DNA from: SIG607 sp045586405
GTDB lineage: Bacteria > Bacillota > Clostridia > Oscillospirales > Acutalibacteraceae
DNA length: 64,000 bases
Assembly: GCA_045586405.1 (NCBI GenBank)
Contig: JAZNAG010000104.1
Coordinates: 4,914 to 68,913 of the forward strand
Reading direction: 5' to 3'
Position numbers and translations under genes: made by a program. Position 1 is the first letter of the stretch. Every line of letters begins with the position of its first letter. Positions 34,267-43,547 of the stretch are shown piece by piece. Below the pieces are notes generated by a model. The model was given only the letters and a program-made list of their open reading frames with translations. It ran no database searches and was not told the origin of the DNA.

Positions 34267-35027
34267 TATTTTAACCTCACAATAATTCCGTTGTCATTAA
34301 GTTCTTTTTTCAAATCACTTATTTTAACTTCACCAAAATGGAAGATAGAAGCTGCCAGACCTGCATCAACACCCGGTAACGTTTTAAAAAGCTCAACAAA
34401 ATGCGCAGTATTGCCGGCTCCCCCCGAAGCGATAACAGGTACATTAACAGCATTGCATACAGCTTCTAACATTTCAAGGTCGAAACCTCCCTTTACTCCG
34501 TCGGTATCAATAGAATTAACGACTATCTCACCTGCGCCGTCATTAACGCCTTTTTTAATCCAGCTTATTGCCTCAATGCCTGTATCCTCTCTGCCGCCTT
34601 TGGCAAAGACGTGAAAACTGCCGTCAACTCGTTTTATATCAACAGACAAAACAACGCATTGGTCACCGTACTTTTTAGCAGCATTAGATATTAACTGAGG
34701 ATTTTTGATAGCGCCCGAATTAACACTGACTTTATCTGCGCCACATTTAAGTACTCTGTCAAAATCGTCAACAGTTTCAATTCCACCGCCTACCGTTAAC
34801 GGTATAAAAATTTGCGAGGCAACCTCTTTTAAAATATCGGTAAAAAGTTGCCTACCCTCAAAAGAAGCTGTTATATCGTAAAAAACAAGCTCGTCAGCAC
34901 CGTTTTCACTGTAATACCGTGCTAAATCTATAGGTGAAGAAACATCATTTAGTCCTTTAAAGTTAACACCCTTAACAACTCTGCCGTTTTTTACGTCAAG
35001 GCAAGGGATAATTCTTTTTGTTATCAT
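34266..35027 (-). CDS. hisF: Imidazole glycerol phosphate synthase cyclase subunit
   Basis: The 253-residue TIM-barrel subunit forms imidazole glycerol phosphate and AICAR using ammonia from HisH. The N-terminus RIIPCLDVKNGRVVKGVNF holds the catalytic Asp, VGGGIETVDDF and SGGAGNTAHF are phosphate-binding loops, and SIDTDGVKGGFDLEM carries the second catalytic Asp. It overlaps hisA by four bases and hisIE by one. Confidence 0.97.
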   Translation of the reverse strand: MITKRIIPCLDVKNGRVVKGVNFKGLNDVSSPIDLARYYSENGADELVFYDITASFEGRQLFTDILKEVASQIFIPLTVGGGIETVDDFDRVLKCGADKVSVNSGAIKNPQLISNAAKKYGDQCVVLSVDIKRVDGSFHVFAKGGREDTGIEAISWIKKGVNDGAGEIVVNSIDTDGVKGGFDLEMLEAVCNAVNVPVIASGGAGNTAHFVELFKTLPGVDAGLAASIFHFGEVKISDLKKELNDNGIIVRLK

Positions 35028-35737
35028 TTTGTTATCTCCACCGCCTCTTTAATATCAATGGCACCGGTGTAATACGCTTTACCTATTATAGCGCCGTATA
35101 CATCAATCTTATTCAACTCAATAATATCATTTATATCTGTTACTCCGCCTGAAGCGATTATGTCTAAGTTTAGTTCATTTTTTAACTTTCTATATAGGTC
35201 AAGGTTGGTGCCTTTCATAGCGCCGTCACGGGAAATGTCGGTGCAAATAATGGTTTTAACGCCGATACTTTGCATCTGTGTACAAAATTCTATACCGTCA
35301 AACTCTGATTTTTCGGTCCAGCCCTTTATAGCAACCTTACCGTCTTTTATGTCTACACCGACAGCAATTTTGTCGCCGTATTTTTTTACAGCACTTAGCA
35401 AAAATTCTCTGTCTTTTACAGCGGCGGTGCCCAAAATCACTCTATTAACACCGGAACTGATATATGTTGCAACGGTCTCCATACTTCTGATGCCGCCGCC
35501 GATTTCTATAAAAGCATCTGTTACGCTTCTTATTTTTTTTACGGTTTCAATATTAGGGGTATTACCATCCCTTGCGCCCTCAAGGTCAACAAGATGAAGA
35601 AACTCTGCCCCGCTTTCTTTAAACTTTACTGCAATTTCTTCGGGATGGTCACTGTAAACCGTCATATTATTATAGTCGCCTTTATATAAACGGACAGCCT
35701 TGCCGCCGTAAATATCAATAGCAGGAAAAATTTTCAT
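35024..35737 (-). CDS. hisA: ProFAR isomerase (HisA)
   Basis: The 237-residue TIM barrel isomerises ProFAR to PRFAR. Characteristic segments are FPAIDIYGGKAVRLYKGDY, EIGGGIRSMETV, ICTDISRDGAMKGTNLDLY with the second catalytic Asp, and IASGGVTDINDI. It lies three bases after hisH and overlaps hisF by four. Confidence 0.96.
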   Translation of the reverse strand: MKIFPAIDIYGGKAVRLYKGDYNNMTVYSDHPEEIAVKFKESGAEFLHLVDLEGARDGNTPNIETVKKIRSVTDAFIEIGGGIRSMETVATYISSGVNRVILGTAAVKDREFLLSAVKKYGDKIAVGVDIKDGKVAIKGWTEKSEFDGIEFCTQMQSIGVKTIICTDISRDGAMKGTNLDLYRKLKNELNLDIIASGGVTDINDIIELNKIDVYGAIIGKAYYTGAIDIKEAVEITK

Positions 35738-35740
35738 AAA

Positions 35741-36355
35741 TTACTCTCCGTATTCACAAAACGCTTTTAAGATTTTAAGTCCAGTTTCACCGCTTTTTTC
35801 GGGATGAAACTGACAGCCGAAAATATTATCCTTAGCAACTGCGGCGGTAATATCTATACCGTATTCTGAGGTTGCAATAAGGCATTCCTCACATTCATTA
35901 GCAAAAAAAGAATGAACAAAATAAACACAGTCACCCTCGTTTATATATTTAAACAAAGGACTGTCCTTTATAAACTTTAGTCCGTTCCAACCGATATGAG
36001 GAATTTTAAGGTTGGCAGGTATTCTTTTATCCATAGCTACTACCTTGCCCTTTAAAAGACCTAAGCCGTCGTGCTCTCCGTATTCGAAACTTTTTTCAAA
36101 AAGCATCTGCATACCAAGACAAATACCAAGAAGCGCCTTACCCTTTTTCACCTCGTCAATAATCACTTTATCAAGAGATAGTGTGCGAAGTTTTTTAATT
36201 GCATCCTCAAAAGCGCCTACGCCGGGTAATACAATTTTATCTGCTTTTTTTATGGTTTCGGCATCACCGGTAACACAGATATCCAAACCAAGAGATTTAA
36301 AAGACGAACAAAGTGAAAAAAGATTTCCAACTCCGTAGTCAACAATTGCTATCAT
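35741..36355 (-). CDS. hisH: Imidazole glycerol phosphate synthase glutamine amidotransferase subunit
   Basis: The 204-residue class I glutamine amidotransferase supplies ammonia to HisF. IVDYGVGNLFSL is the N-terminal signature, LLGICLGMQML contains the nucleophilic Cys, and FGCQFHPEKSGETG contains the His-Glu pair. Its ATG overlaps the end of hisB by one base. Confidence 0.96.
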   Translation of the reverse strand: MIAIVDYGVGNLFSLCSSFKSLGLDICVTGDAETIKKADKIVLPGVGAFEDAIKKLRTLSLDKVIIDEVKKGKALLGICLGMQMLFEKSFEYGEHDGLGLLKGKVVAMDKRIPANLKIPHIGWNGLKFIKDSPLFKYINEGDCVYFVHSFFANECEECLIATSEYGIDITAAVAKDNIFGCQFHPEKSGETGLKILKAFCEYGE

Positions 36356-36942
36356 CAGAGAACTCCTTTAGTCGAGGGTATTTGGTTTTCAAAGCGTGTA
36401 TCAATAGCCACTGCCCGTCTTAAGGCTCTGGCAACCGACTTGAATGCGCCTTCTGCAATATGGTGTGAATTTCTGCCGTCACGCTGTATGATATGTAAGG
36501 TTATATCGGCATTTCTTACAAAAGAAACAAAGAATTCCTCAATAAGTTCACTGTCAAAGGTGCCTATTTTTTCGCTTCTGATATCAAGTTTATAGGAAAT
36601 ATACGGTCTGCCGGAAATATCAACGGCAGATTCAATAAGTGCCTCATCCATAGGAAGAAGCATTGAGCCGTAGCGGTTAATACCCTTCATATCCGAAAGT
36701 GCTTCCTTAAAAGCCTTACCAAGACAGATGCCTAAATCTTCAGCAAGATGATGATCGTCCACAAAAGTGTCTCCGTTTGCTTTAACGTTCAGGTCAAAAC
36801 CGGAGTGACGGGCAAACAAAGTAAGCATATGAGTTAAAAAACCGCAAGGAATATCAAGTTTTGCTTTTCCCTCTCCGTCAAGATTTATACTGAGTTCAAT
36901 TTGAGTTTCACTTGTATTTCTGTTTATAGAAGCTTTTCTCAT
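36355..36942 (-). CDS. hisB: Imidazoleglycerol-phosphate dehydratase
   Basis: The 195-residue enzyme is the monofunctional HisB type. Metal-binding histidine motifs are VDDHHLAEDLGICLG and GRNSHHIAEGAFK. It lacks the N-terminal histidinol-phosphatase domain of the E. coli protein, so that activity must come from elsewhere. Its start overlaps hisC by four bases. Confidence 0.96.
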   Translation of the reverse strand: MRKASINRNTSETQIELSINLDGEGKAKLDIPCGFLTHMLTLFARHSGFDLNVKANGDTFVDDHHLAEDLGICLGKAFKEALSDMKGINRYGSMLLPMDEALIESAVDISGRPYISYKLDIRSEKIGTFDSELIEEFFVSFVRNADITLHIIQRDGRNSHHIAEGAFKSVARALRRAVAIDTRFENQIPSTKGVL

Positions 36943-38006
36943 TTTACTTCCTCCTTAATTTCTTTTACAGTACTGATAAACTTTTTCATCTGTTTTAAAG
37001 TACCTATGGTAATGCGGTTATAGTCGCAAATTTCTTTTGCCGAAAAATGTCGTATTAAAACGCCTTTGGCTTTAAGCCTTTTGTAAAGTTCCTCGCCGCC
37101 TATCCAGTTACTTTTTGCAAATATAAAATTGGTTTTCGAATCAATAACCTCAAAACCTATTTCTTTCAGCGCATTTGCGGTAAAGGTGCGGTTTTCCATA
37201 ATCTTTTTGCACTTATCAACATAATAGTCGTTATCATCAATAGCAGCAGCGCCTGCCACTAAAGACAGTCTGTTTATGTTATAGGGATTGGTTGAATATT
37301 TAATAAGTTCCAAATCCTTAATAATTTCTGCGTTACCGATTGCAAAACCTAGTCTGGCACCAGCAAGACAACGTGATTTTGAAAAGGTGCAACAAACAAG
37401 AAGATTATTATACTTTTTAGTAAGAGCAGTTGCGCTTTCACCACCGAAATCAACATAGGCTTCATCAATAAGCACAACATTATTTGGGTTTGATTTGACT
37501 ATTTCTTCTATTTGGTCAACAGACAGCGCAAGACCGGTTGGTGCGTTGGGGTTTGCAATAACAATAAATTTATTCTTATTAAGATAGTCCTTGTAATCAA
37601 TAGAAAAATCTTTTTTAAGTTCTATTTCTTCGGCTTTCAGTCCGTAAAGCTGAGCAAAAACCTTGTAAAAGCCATAGCTAATCTTTGGAAAGGCTACCTC
37701 ACCCTTTTCTCCCGAAAAAGTCATAAAGGAAAAGTTAAGAATATCATCAGATCCATTTGCAAGATAAACGTTATCAGCCTTTACTCCGTAAAGGTTTGCA
37801 ATTTTTTCCTTAAGAACCTTAGCTGTCGGATCAGAGTAAAGCCTTAAGTTTTTTACTTCATTCTTGCTTACAGCTTTCAGTACCTTTTTTGATGGTGGGA
37901 ATGGTGATTCATTGGTGTTAAGCTTTACATATTTCATATCTCTGGGCTGTTCACCCGGAACATACGCGGTAAGACCACTGAATTTACTGTTTAAAAATTT
38001 ACTCAT
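36939..38006 (-). CDS. hisC: Histidinol-phosphate aminotransferase
   Basis: The 355-residue fold-type I PLP enzyme has YVKLNTNESPFPPS, VYLANGSDDILNF, NPNAPTGLALS, VLIDEAYVDF and the PLP lysine in CTFSKSRCLAGARLGFAIG. Length is typical. It overlaps hisD and hisB by four bases each, so translation is tightly coupled. Confidence 0.96.
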   Translation of the reverse strand: MSKFLNSKFSGLTAYVPGEQPRDMKYVKLNTNESPFPPSKKVLKAVSKNEVKNLRLYSDPTAKVLKEKIANLYGVKADNVYLANGSDDILNFSFMTFSGEKGEVAFPKISYGFYKVFAQLYGLKAEEIELKKDFSIDYKDYLNKNKFIVIANPNAPTGLALSVDQIEEIVKSNPNNVVLIDEAYVDFGGESATALTKKYNNLLVCCTFSKSRCLAGARLGFAIGNAEIIKDLELIKYSTNPYNINRLSLVAGAAAIDDNDYYVDKCKKIMENRTFTANALKEIGFEVIDSKTNFIFAKSNWIGGEELYKRLKAKGVLIRHFSAKEICDYNRITIGTLKQMKKFISTVKEIKEEVK

Positions 38007-39283
38007 TTTTTATTCTCCGTACGAATAATTGCGCTTTTTGCATGGGCAGAAAGGCCTTCTTTTTCAGCAAAATAAGCAACATCTTGCGCAACCTTTTCCA
38101 GCGCTTCTTTTGTATAGTATGTATACTGAGTTTTCTTTACAAAGTCATCAACTGAAAGCGGGCTTGAAAACTTTGCTGTACCGCTTGTGGGTAAGGTGTG
38201 GTTAGGACCTGCAAAATAGTCGCCCAGTGCCTCAGGACAGTATTTGCCCATAAATACAGAGCCTGCATGACGTATACTGTCAAGATAATCAAATGGGTTA
38301 TCAACACAAAGTTCAAGATGCTCAGGTGCTATTTCATTAGCTATATCTATTGCAACCTTCAGGTCATCGGCAACGATAATTTTGCCGTTATTATCAATAG
38401 ATGTTCTGGCAATTTCACTTCTTGGCAGAAGCGGAATTTGTTCTTCAAGCTGAGCAGAAACTTTTTTGGCAAATTCAATACTATTAGTAACCAGCACAGC
38501 GCTTGCCATTTTATCGTGCTCTGCCTGAGATAACAGGTCTGCTGCAATATAAGAGGGCTCACAGGTATCATCGGCAACAATCAGTATTTCACTGGGTCCG
38601 GCTATCATATCAATAGACACAGTACCATATACCTGCTTTTTGGCTTCGGCAACAAAGGCATTACCGGGGCCGACGATTTTATCAACCTTAGGTATACTTT
38701 CGGTACCGAAGGCTAAAGCCGCGATAGCCTGAGCGCCGCCCACCTTGAAAATACGGTCAACCCCTGCCACCTTAGCTGCCGCTAAAATAACGGGATTTAC
38801 CTTTGAATCACTTGACGGCGGTGTTACAATACACAGCTCCTTTACACCTGCAATTTTAGCAGGGATACTGTCCATAAGCACAGTTGACGGATATGCGGCA
38901 GTACCACCGGGCACATAAAGACCTGCGCGGTCAACAGGGATAACCTTCTGACCGATTACAACGCCCTGTTTATCGTTGATAATAAAACTGTTTCTCAACT
39001 GTTTTTCGTGGAAATTACGAATATTATCTGCCGCCGAGCGTAAAATTTCTATAAATTTTTCGTCTACGCTTTTTATAGCTTCTTCAATTTCTTCCTCTGT
39101 CACCTCAAGACAGTCAAGATTAGCTTTATCAAATTTTAAAGAGTAACGGTAAAGAGCCTCGTCGCCATTTTCTTTAACATCGGCAAGTATCTCACTTACC
39201 ACACCCGAAACATCTGTCTGAACATCACAACGGGAAAAAATCTCACTGTTTGGCACTTCGCCGTACTTTAATATCTTAATCAT
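38003..39283 (-). CDS. hisD: Histidinol dehydrogenase
   Basis: The 426-residue zinc enzyme oxidises histidinol to histidine in two NAD-dependent steps. Family segments are VPGGTAAYPSTVLM, KVDKIVGPGNAFVAEAKK, IAGPSEILIVAD, AADLLSQAEHD and AGPNHTLPTSGTAKF. It overlaps hisG by eight bases. Confidence 0.97.
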   Translation of the reverse strand: MIKILKYGEVPNSEIFSRCDVQTDVSGVVSEILADVKENGDEALYRYSLKFDKANLDCLEVTEEEIEEAIKSVDEKFIEILRSAADNIRNFHEKQLRNSFIINDKQGVVIGQKVIPVDRAGLYVPGGTAAYPSTVLMDSIPAKIAGVKELCIVTPPSSDSKVNPVILAAAKVAGVDRIFKVGGAQAIAALAFGTESIPKVDKIVGPGNAFVAEAKKQVYGTVSIDMIAGPSEILIVADDTCEPSYIAADLLSQAEHDKMASAVLVTNSIEFAKKVSAQLEEQIPLLPRSEIARTSIDNNGKIIVADDLKVAIDIANEIAPEHLELCVDNPFDYLDSIRHAGSVFMGKYCPEALGDYFAGPNHTLPTSGTAKFSSPLSVDDFVKKTQYTYYTKEALEKVAQDVAYFAEKEGLSAHAKSAIIRTENKK

Positions 39284-39911
39284 TATAACTCACCTGTTTA
39301 GCAAGGCCGGATTTTACAGCCTCAATTATATCTTTATTAAACTGATAACTTGCTTTGTTGGAAATTAGTCTTGCGCTTATAGGAACTATGGTTTCATAAG
39401 CAGTAAGATCATTTTCTGTAAGGGTTTTCCCCGTTTCAACTATATCCACAATTACATCAGAAAGTCCAAGTATAGGGGCAATTTCTATAGAGCCGTTAAG
39501 ATGAATAATATCAATATCACGGCATTTTTCTCTGTAATATTTAGCGGCAATATTTGAAAACTTAGTAGCAACACGCAGAGTTTTATCGGTATTATCTCTG
39601 AAATCACGTTTTGCCGCAACTGCCATTCTGCATTTACCGATATTAAGGTCAAGCAGTTCATAGACATCGGGGCAGTATTCAAGCAAAATATCCTTACCTG
39701 CAACACCAATATCTGCCGCGCCGCGTTCAACATATATTGCAACATCAGAGGGTTTTACCCAGAAATATCTAACCCCTGCTTTTTCGTTTTCAAAAATGAG
39801 CTTTCTGTTATTCTCTTTAATAGAAGGACATTCAAAACCGGCTTTTTCAAACATTTCATAAACCTTTTCGCCCAGTCTGCCCTTGGGAAGTGCAACGTTA
39901 ATCATTTTCAA
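39276..39911 (-). CDS. hisG: ATP phosphoribosyltransferase, short catalytic form
   Basis: The 211-residue protein is the short HisG that lacks the C-terminal regulatory domain and requires HisZ. Segments include INVALPKGRLGEKVYEMF, DVAIYVERGAADIGVAGKD and the PRPP-binding region VDIVETGKTLTENDL. It overlaps the end of hisZ by 14 bases, consistent with a HisZ-HisG complex that is feedback-inhibited by histidine. Confidence 0.97.
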   Translation of the reverse strand: MKMINVALPKGRLGEKVYEMFEKAGFECPSIKENNRKLIFENEKAGVRYFWVKPSDVAIYVERGAADIGVAGKDILLEYCPDVYELLDLNIGKCRMAVAAKRDFRDNTDKTLRVATKFSNIAAKYYREKCRDIDIIHLNGSIEIAPILGLSDVIVDIVETGKTLTENDLTAYETIVPISARLISNKASYQFNKDIIEAVKSGLAKQVSYND

Positions 39912-41010
39912 TTGTTTTCACAAACTCCTTCCCGTTAAACTCATACGCTTTTTTGTAAATAAGGTTGCTTGGCAGTTTTTTGCATACCTTAACGGTTTCT
40001 CCGTCTTGTAGTAATTTTTCAATTAAACCAAACACGGCAGAAATATCACCGTTGTCAATAATTATTGTATCTACATCGTACTGTAAAGGTTTCTCTTTAA
40101 ATCTTTCAAGCTCGTCCAGATAAACAGCAAAGCCTATTGCAGAGCCTTTTTTACCCATTTTTCGCATAAGCTTATCATACTGTCCACCAGAGCATACTGT
40201 AGTGGGTATGCTGTTTACAAAGCCTTTGAAAACAATACCGCTATAATATCTCATACCGCCAACAACAGAAAAATCAACATTGAATTTATAACCGCGTTTT
40301 TCGGTAATTTTAAGTATTTCTTCAAATTCGTTAAATTCTTTTACGGCGGTTTCGCTTATAGCTAATTTTGAAAGTGCTGCAACAGCGGTTTTTATATCAC
40401 TGAAATTTTCAGTAAAAATTGTCAGTCTTTCGGTATAATCGTCTAAAGACTTTTCCTTGCAAAACCACTTAATTCCGTCGGCATTTTTACTGCTTATAAG
40501 TTCAATAATTTCTTTTCTGTCACTGTCAAAAATTCCGATTTCGTCAAGTACGGCGTAAAGAAAACCTATATGAGAAAGCTGCATCATATAATCAGCATCA
40601 ATTACCTTAAGGCTTTCAAGGGCAAGATGAAGCACCTCGCAAACATCATAAAGTCCGATATCGCCTATACATTCAAGACCGGTCTGCATAATTTCTTTAT
40701 ATGTATGCGATCTACCCGAAATACGATAAACGTTTTCATTATAGTAAACCTTTTCAACCTGCCCTGCTCTGTCATTAAAGTTGTTGATAATGGAAAGGGT
40801 TACGTCGGGCTTTAAGGCAAGAAGCTTACCTGAAGTATCGGTAAATGTTATAACACTGTCAGAAATAAGAAAATCTTTATTCTTAACGTAAAGGTCATAT
40901 TCCTCAAACTTATTCATTTTATAACGGCAGTAACCAAAGCGTCTGTATAATGCTCTCAATTTATATACAGACTCTTCATCATACTTTAAAAGTTTTTCGT
41001 CAATATACAT
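39898..41010 (-). CDS. hisZ: ATP phosphoribosyltransferase regulatory subunit
   Basis: The 370-residue protein is a class II histidyl-tRNA-synthetase-like paralogue that pairs with short HisG. Motif-2-like TFTDTSGKLLALKPDVTLSI and the HisRS-like VVGGMRYYSGIVFKGF and CSGGQYDKLMRKMG are visible. It is the first gene of the his operon; the ATG follows CGGAGG. Shorter than a true synthetase (no anticodon-binding domain), which supports HisZ. Confidence 0.94.
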   Translation of the reverse strand: MYIDEKLLKYDEESVYKLRALYRRFGYCRYKMNKFEEYDLYVKNKDFLISDSVITFTDTSGKLLALKPDVTLSIINNFNDRAGQVEKVYYNENVYRISGRSHTYKEIMQTGLECIGDIGLYDVCEVLHLALESLKVIDADYMMQLSHIGFLYAVLDEIGIFDSDRKEIIELISSKNADGIKWFCKEKSLDDYTERLTIFTENFSDIKTAVAALSKLAISETAVKEFNEFEEILKITEKRGYKFNVDFSVVGGMRYYSGIVFKGFVNSIPTTVCSGGQYDKLMRKMGKKGSAIGFAVYLDELERFKEKPLQYDVDTIIIDNGDISAVFGLIEKLLQDGETVKVCKKLPSNLIYKKAYEFNGKEFVKTIEND

Positions 41011-41033
41011 ATTTTGCCTCCGCTGAATAATTC

Positions 41034-41070
41034 ACTTCATTAGTCTATCACATCAGCGTGATGAAGTCAA
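41034..41070 (-). promoter_or_regulatory. his operon promoter with a palindromic operator in the spacer
   Basis: On the minus strand TTGACT (41065-41070), a 17-bp spacer and TAGACT (41042-41047) form the promoter. Within the spacer ATCAC (41047-41051) and GTGAT (41058-41062) form a palindrome, and ACTTCAT (41034-41040) pairs with ATGAAGT (41061-41067). The site would block polymerase if bound; a YerC/HisR-like repressor is a candidate. Confidence 0.7.
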
Positions 41071-41100
41071 TACATTTTTAAAAGTTTTTTCAAAAATCAA

Positions 41101-41135
41101 AATACCTGCGAAGCAACACAGCAAACGCAGGTATT
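41101..41135 (-). terminator. Terminator after metA
   Basis: AATACCTGCG and CGCAGGTATT form a 10-bp stem, followed on the minus strand by a T-rich tract. Confidence 0.75.
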
Positions 41136-41138
41136 CAG

Positions 41139-42074
41139 TTAGTTACCTTGCTTTGTTTTAGCAATTTCGGTTATATCAAAAGGTGTTGTTTGATATACGA
41201 AATAGTTCAGCCAGTTGGAATATAAAAGATGTGCATGTGAGCGCCACTTTACAATAGGAGCTTTCGTTGCATCATCACCAGGATAGTAATTTTCGGGAAC
41301 ATCAATAGGCTCACCTTTATTTAAATCTCGGACATATTCATCATTTAAGGTATTGGCGTCATATTCAGAGTGTCCTGTTATAAACACCTGCTTACCGTTT
41401 TCGGTAAGAACAGCGTATATTCCCGCCTTTTCTGAGGATGCTACTATTTTAAGGGCATCTACTGCTTCAATCTCTTCCCTCTTAACTGTAGTATGGCGGG
41501 AATGAGGTACAAAGAAGTTATCATCAAAACCACGAAGAAGCATTGAGTTCTTATAATCGGCAGTATGCTCAAATACACCGAACAACTTACTGTCAAGCGG
41601 GTACTTATTTATGCCGTAATGGTAATAAAGCCCTGCCTGTGCACCCCAACAAATATGAAATGTGCTGTGAACGTGTGTTTTTGTCCACTCCATTATTTCA
41701 CAAAGCTCCTGCCAATATTCAACCTCTTCAAAAGCCATTTTTTCAACAGGTGCGCCTGTAATAATCATTCCGTCAAAGGTTTGGTCCTTTACATCTTCAA
41801 AAGTTTTATAAAAAGCCAGAAGATGTTCGGATGATGTATTTTTGGAATGATAAGTGCTTGTATGAATCAGCTCAAGCTCAACCTGTAACGGCGTGTTACC
41901 AAGAAGTCTGGAAAGCTGTGTTTCGGTAGCAATCTTATTAGGCATAAGATTTAAAAGCAGTATTCTTAAAGGACGAATATCCTGAGTAACCGCACGCTGC
42001 TCGGGCATAACGAAAATATTTTCATTAAGCAAAGTTTTAACTGCAGGCAGATCATTGGGTATTCTTATTGGCAT
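41139..42074 (-). CDS. metA: Homoserine O-acetyltransferase (MetA type)
   Basis: The 311-residue enzyme is of the MetA glutamine-amidotransferase-like fold. The catalytic Cys is in FHICWGAQAGLYYHYGI and the His-Glu pair in FITGHSEYDANTL. Residue 111 is Glu (ITGAPVEKM); in this family Glu at 111 specifies acetyl-CoA and Gly succinyl-CoA, so the product should be O-acetylhomoserine. That fits the neighbouring metY, which uses that product and lies immediately upstream in the same operon with a 21-bp gap. Confidence 0.94.
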   Translation of the reverse strand: MPIRIPNDLPAVKTLLNENIFVMPEQRAVTQDIRPLRILLLNLMPNKIATETQLSRLLGNTPLQVELELIHTSTYHSKNTSSEHLLAFYKTFEDVKDQTFDGMIITGAPVEKMAFEEVEYWQELCEIMEWTKTHVHSTFHICWGAQAGLYYHYGINKYPLDSKLFGVFEHTADYKNSMLLRGFDDNFFVPHSRHTTVKREEIEAVDALKIVASSEKAGIYAVLTENGKQVFITGHSEYDANTLNDEYVRDLNKGEPIDVPENYYPGDDATKAPIVKWRSHAHLLYSNWLNYFVYQTTPFDITEIAKTKQGN

Positions 42075-42095
42075 ATTTTATGTCAACTCTCTTTA

Positions 42096-43379
42096 CTAAA
42101 TATTATCGAGTGCGTTTTTGATATCGTTTATAAGGTCCTGACTATTTTCAAGACCGCAAGAAAAACGAACAAGATCAGGTAAAACACCTGCTGCAACAAG
42201 CTCTTCGTCGCTCATCTGACGATGTGTAGCACTTGCAGGATGCAGACAACAGCTTCTTGCATCGGCAACGTGGGTTTCAATAGCGGCAATTTTAAGACCT
42301 GCCATAAACTTTTCGGCAGCTTTTCTTCCGCCCTTAACGCCGAAGCTTACAACACCGCAAGAGCCGTTCGGCAGGTACTTCTTAGCAAGAGCCTCATCCT
42401 CATCACCTTCAAGATTTGGATATTTAACCCAAGAAATTCTGTCGTCAGACTTTAGGAACTTGGCTACGGCAAGACCGTTAGCACAGTGCTGTTTCATTCT
42501 TACGTGCAGACTTTCGATACCAAGGTTAATAAGATAAGCGTTCTGAGGAGACTGAATAGAACCGAAATCTCTCATAAGCTGAGCAGTAGCTTTGGTAATA
42601 TATGCGCCTTCAAGCCCAAAGCGCTCGGTATAGGTAACACCGTGATAGCTATCATCAGGTGTGCAAAGTCCTGCAAATTTTTCAGGATACTTAGTCCAGT
42701 CAAACTTACCTGAATCTACAATACAGCCACCGACACCGCTGCCGTGACCGTCAAGATACTTAGTTGTGGAATGAGTAACAATATCTGCACCCCACTCAAA
42801 AGGACGGCAATTAACAGGTGTGGCAAAGGTATTATCTATAATAAGCGGTACGCCGTTTTCGTGAGCCACTTTGGCAAACTTTTCAATATCAAGCACAGTA
42901 AGTGCAGGGTTAGCTATAGTTTCACCAAACACGGCCTTCGTATTAGGACGAAAAGCCGCCTGAAGTTCTTCTTCAGTTGCATAAGGGGAAACAAAGGTAA
43001 ACTCTATACCCATACGCTTCATAGTAACAGCAAAAAGGTTATAAGTACCGCCGTAAATTGCCGATGAAGCAATTATATGGTCACCAACAGAAGCAATATT
43101 GAAAATACTGTAAAAGTTTGCAGCCTGACCTGAAGAAGTAAGCATTGCAGCAGTACCGCCTTCAAGTTCACAAATTTTTGCAGCTACATGGTCATTTGTA
43201 GGGTTCTGTAAACGAGAGTAAAAATAACCGGAGGCCTCAAGGTCAAAAAGCTTTGCCATATCGTTTGAAGACTCATATTTAAAAGTTGTACTCTGTATAA
43301 TCGGTATCTGTCTGGGCTCGCCGTTTCCGGGACGATATCCACCCTGAACACAGGTAGTTTCTATATTATATTTATTCAT
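42096..43379 (-). CDS. metY: O-acetylhomoserine sulfhydrylase
   Basis: The 427-residue Cys/Met metabolism PLP enzyme matches the MetY type. Segments include YSRLQNPTNDHVAAKICELE, SSGQAANFYSIF, IIDNTFATPVNCRPFEWGAD and the PLP lysine in THSTTKYLDGHGSGVGG. It makes homocysteine from O-acetylhomoserine and sulfide. It leads the metY-metA operon; the start ATG follows TGGAGG. The leader is short and holds no S-box or T-box. Confidence 0.95.
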   Translation of the reverse strand: MNKYNIETTCVQGGYRPGNGEPRQIPIIQSTTFKYESSNDMAKLFDLEASGYFYSRLQNPTNDHVAAKICELEGGTAAMLTSSGQAANFYSIFNIASVGDHIIASSAIYGGTYNLFAVTMKRMGIEFTFVSPYATEEELQAAFRPNTKAVFGETIANPALTVLDIEKFAKVAHENGVPLIIDNTFATPVNCRPFEWGADIVTHSTTKYLDGHGSGVGGCIVDSGKFDWTKYPEKFAGLCTPDDSYHGVTYTERFGLEGAYITKATAQLMRDFGSIQSPQNAYLINLGIESLHVRMKQHCANGLAVAKFLKSDDRISWVKYPNLEGDEDEALAKKYLPNGSCGVVSFGVKGGRKAAEKFMAGLKIAAIETHVADARSCCLHPASATHRQMSDEELVAAGVLPDLVRFSCGLENSQDLINDIKNALDNI

Positions 43380-43411
43380 AAAAATATTACCTCCATTATA
43401 ATCTATATCTA

Positions 43412-43439
43412 AGTATACACCTTTAAATCTTTAAGTCAA
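43412..43439 (-). promoter_or_regulatory. Promoter of metY-metA
   Basis: On the minus strand TTGACT (43434-43439), a 16-bp spacer and TATACT (43412-43417). Confidence 0.7.
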
Positions 43440-43512
43440 GTAAAATAAGATACAAAATAACAGTTTTTTTCGTTATTTTTTCACAAAAATTGCATATTTT
43501 GATATTTTTTTG

Positions 43513-43541
43513 TTGCAATACACAACAGGTTGTGGTATGAT
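43513..43541 (+). promoter_or_regulatory. Promoter of the pflBA operon
   Basis: TTGCAA (43513-43518), a 17-bp spacer and TATGAT (43536-43541). The predicted start near 43548 places the riboswitch-like leader at the 5' end of the transcript. Confidence 0.8.
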
Positions 43542-43547
43542 AACACT

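Noticed and set aside
43380..43440. S-box or T-box control of metY-metA
   Set aside because: The promoter is only about 30 bp from the start codon, so there is no room for a riboswitch.
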